Source: Prevotellaceae bacterium UBA3627
GTDB lineage: Bacteria; Bacteroidota; Bacteroidia; Bacteroidales; Bacteroidaceae
Direction of reading: 5' to 3'
DNA length: 21,828 bases
Assembly: GCA_002373375.1 (NCBI GenBank)
Contig: DFLE01000012.1
Location: 31,110-52,937 of the forward strand
The notes under the pieces were generated by a model. The model saw only the letters and a list, made by a program, of their open reading frames with translations. It ran no database searches and was not told the origin of the DNA. Positions within the stretch are counted from its first letter, which is position 1, and every line of letters starts with the position of its first letter. This document shows positions 21,804 to 21,828 of this stretch, piece by piece. The position numbers and the translations under genes were made by a program.

Positions 21804-21828
21804 TTAACTACTGACTACCTAACTACTG
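21804..21828. repeat. Copy of the window-start repeat
   Basis: These 25 bases match bases 1-25 with one difference (T to C at the 16th base). It shows that the 15-bp TTAACTACTGACTAC unit is dispersed and not limited to one locus. Confidence 0.75.

Overview
The window looks like a chromosomal segment of a Prevotella-like member of the Bacteroidales. The support is several promoters of the Bacteroidota type (TTTG about 18-20 bases upstream of TAnnTTTG), few recognisable Shine-Dalgarno sites, a degenerate second EF-G copy of the kind found in Bacteroides, and many short intergenic repeats. The species cannot be told from the sequence alone.

Layout. 1-3204 (minus): an ATP-grasp-like protein and ligA. 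3226-3284: divergent promoters of ligA and trmD. 3310-5270 (plus): trmD and a short ComEC-type membrane protein, convergent with an EF-G paralogue (5281-7428, minus). 7518-11036 (minus): a tightly packed maf, substrate-binding lipoprotein and TPR-protein operon. 11159-13444 (minus): malic enzyme with a phosphotransacetylase-like domain and its own promoter. 13713-14534 (minus): a lipoprotein that resembles cyclohexadienyl dehydratase more than an ordinary amino-acid binding protein.

14641-18519 is an accessory island rich in repeats. It holds a minus-strand terminator with no gene in front of it, a cluster of small hairpins, a plus-strand promoter with a leader of about 220 bases, an HNH_2 endonuclease-like gene, a Schlafen/AlbA_2-RecG-like ATPase gene, a small ORF, the C-terminal remnant of an IS4-type transposase, a second copy of the hairpin repeat, and a 377-bp segment bounded by identical 21-bp direct repeats. 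That segment contains a 35-bp palindrome and four motif copies spaced exactly 22 bp. 18520-21622 (minus) returns to core genes: a COG0523/CobW-type metallochaperone GTPase with a His/Asp-rich loop, truA, and a bile-acid:sodium-symporter-family transporter. 21642-21828 holds simple repeats, and the last bases repeat the first bases of the window.

Most genes are housekeeping: DNA ligation, tRNA modification, translation, nucleotide sanitation, central carbon metabolism. The candidates for something less described are the HNH/AlbA_2 pair with its repeat-rich flanks, the EF-G copy without the catalytic histidine, and the PheC-like lipoprotein. The defence role of the island is inference; no database search was run.
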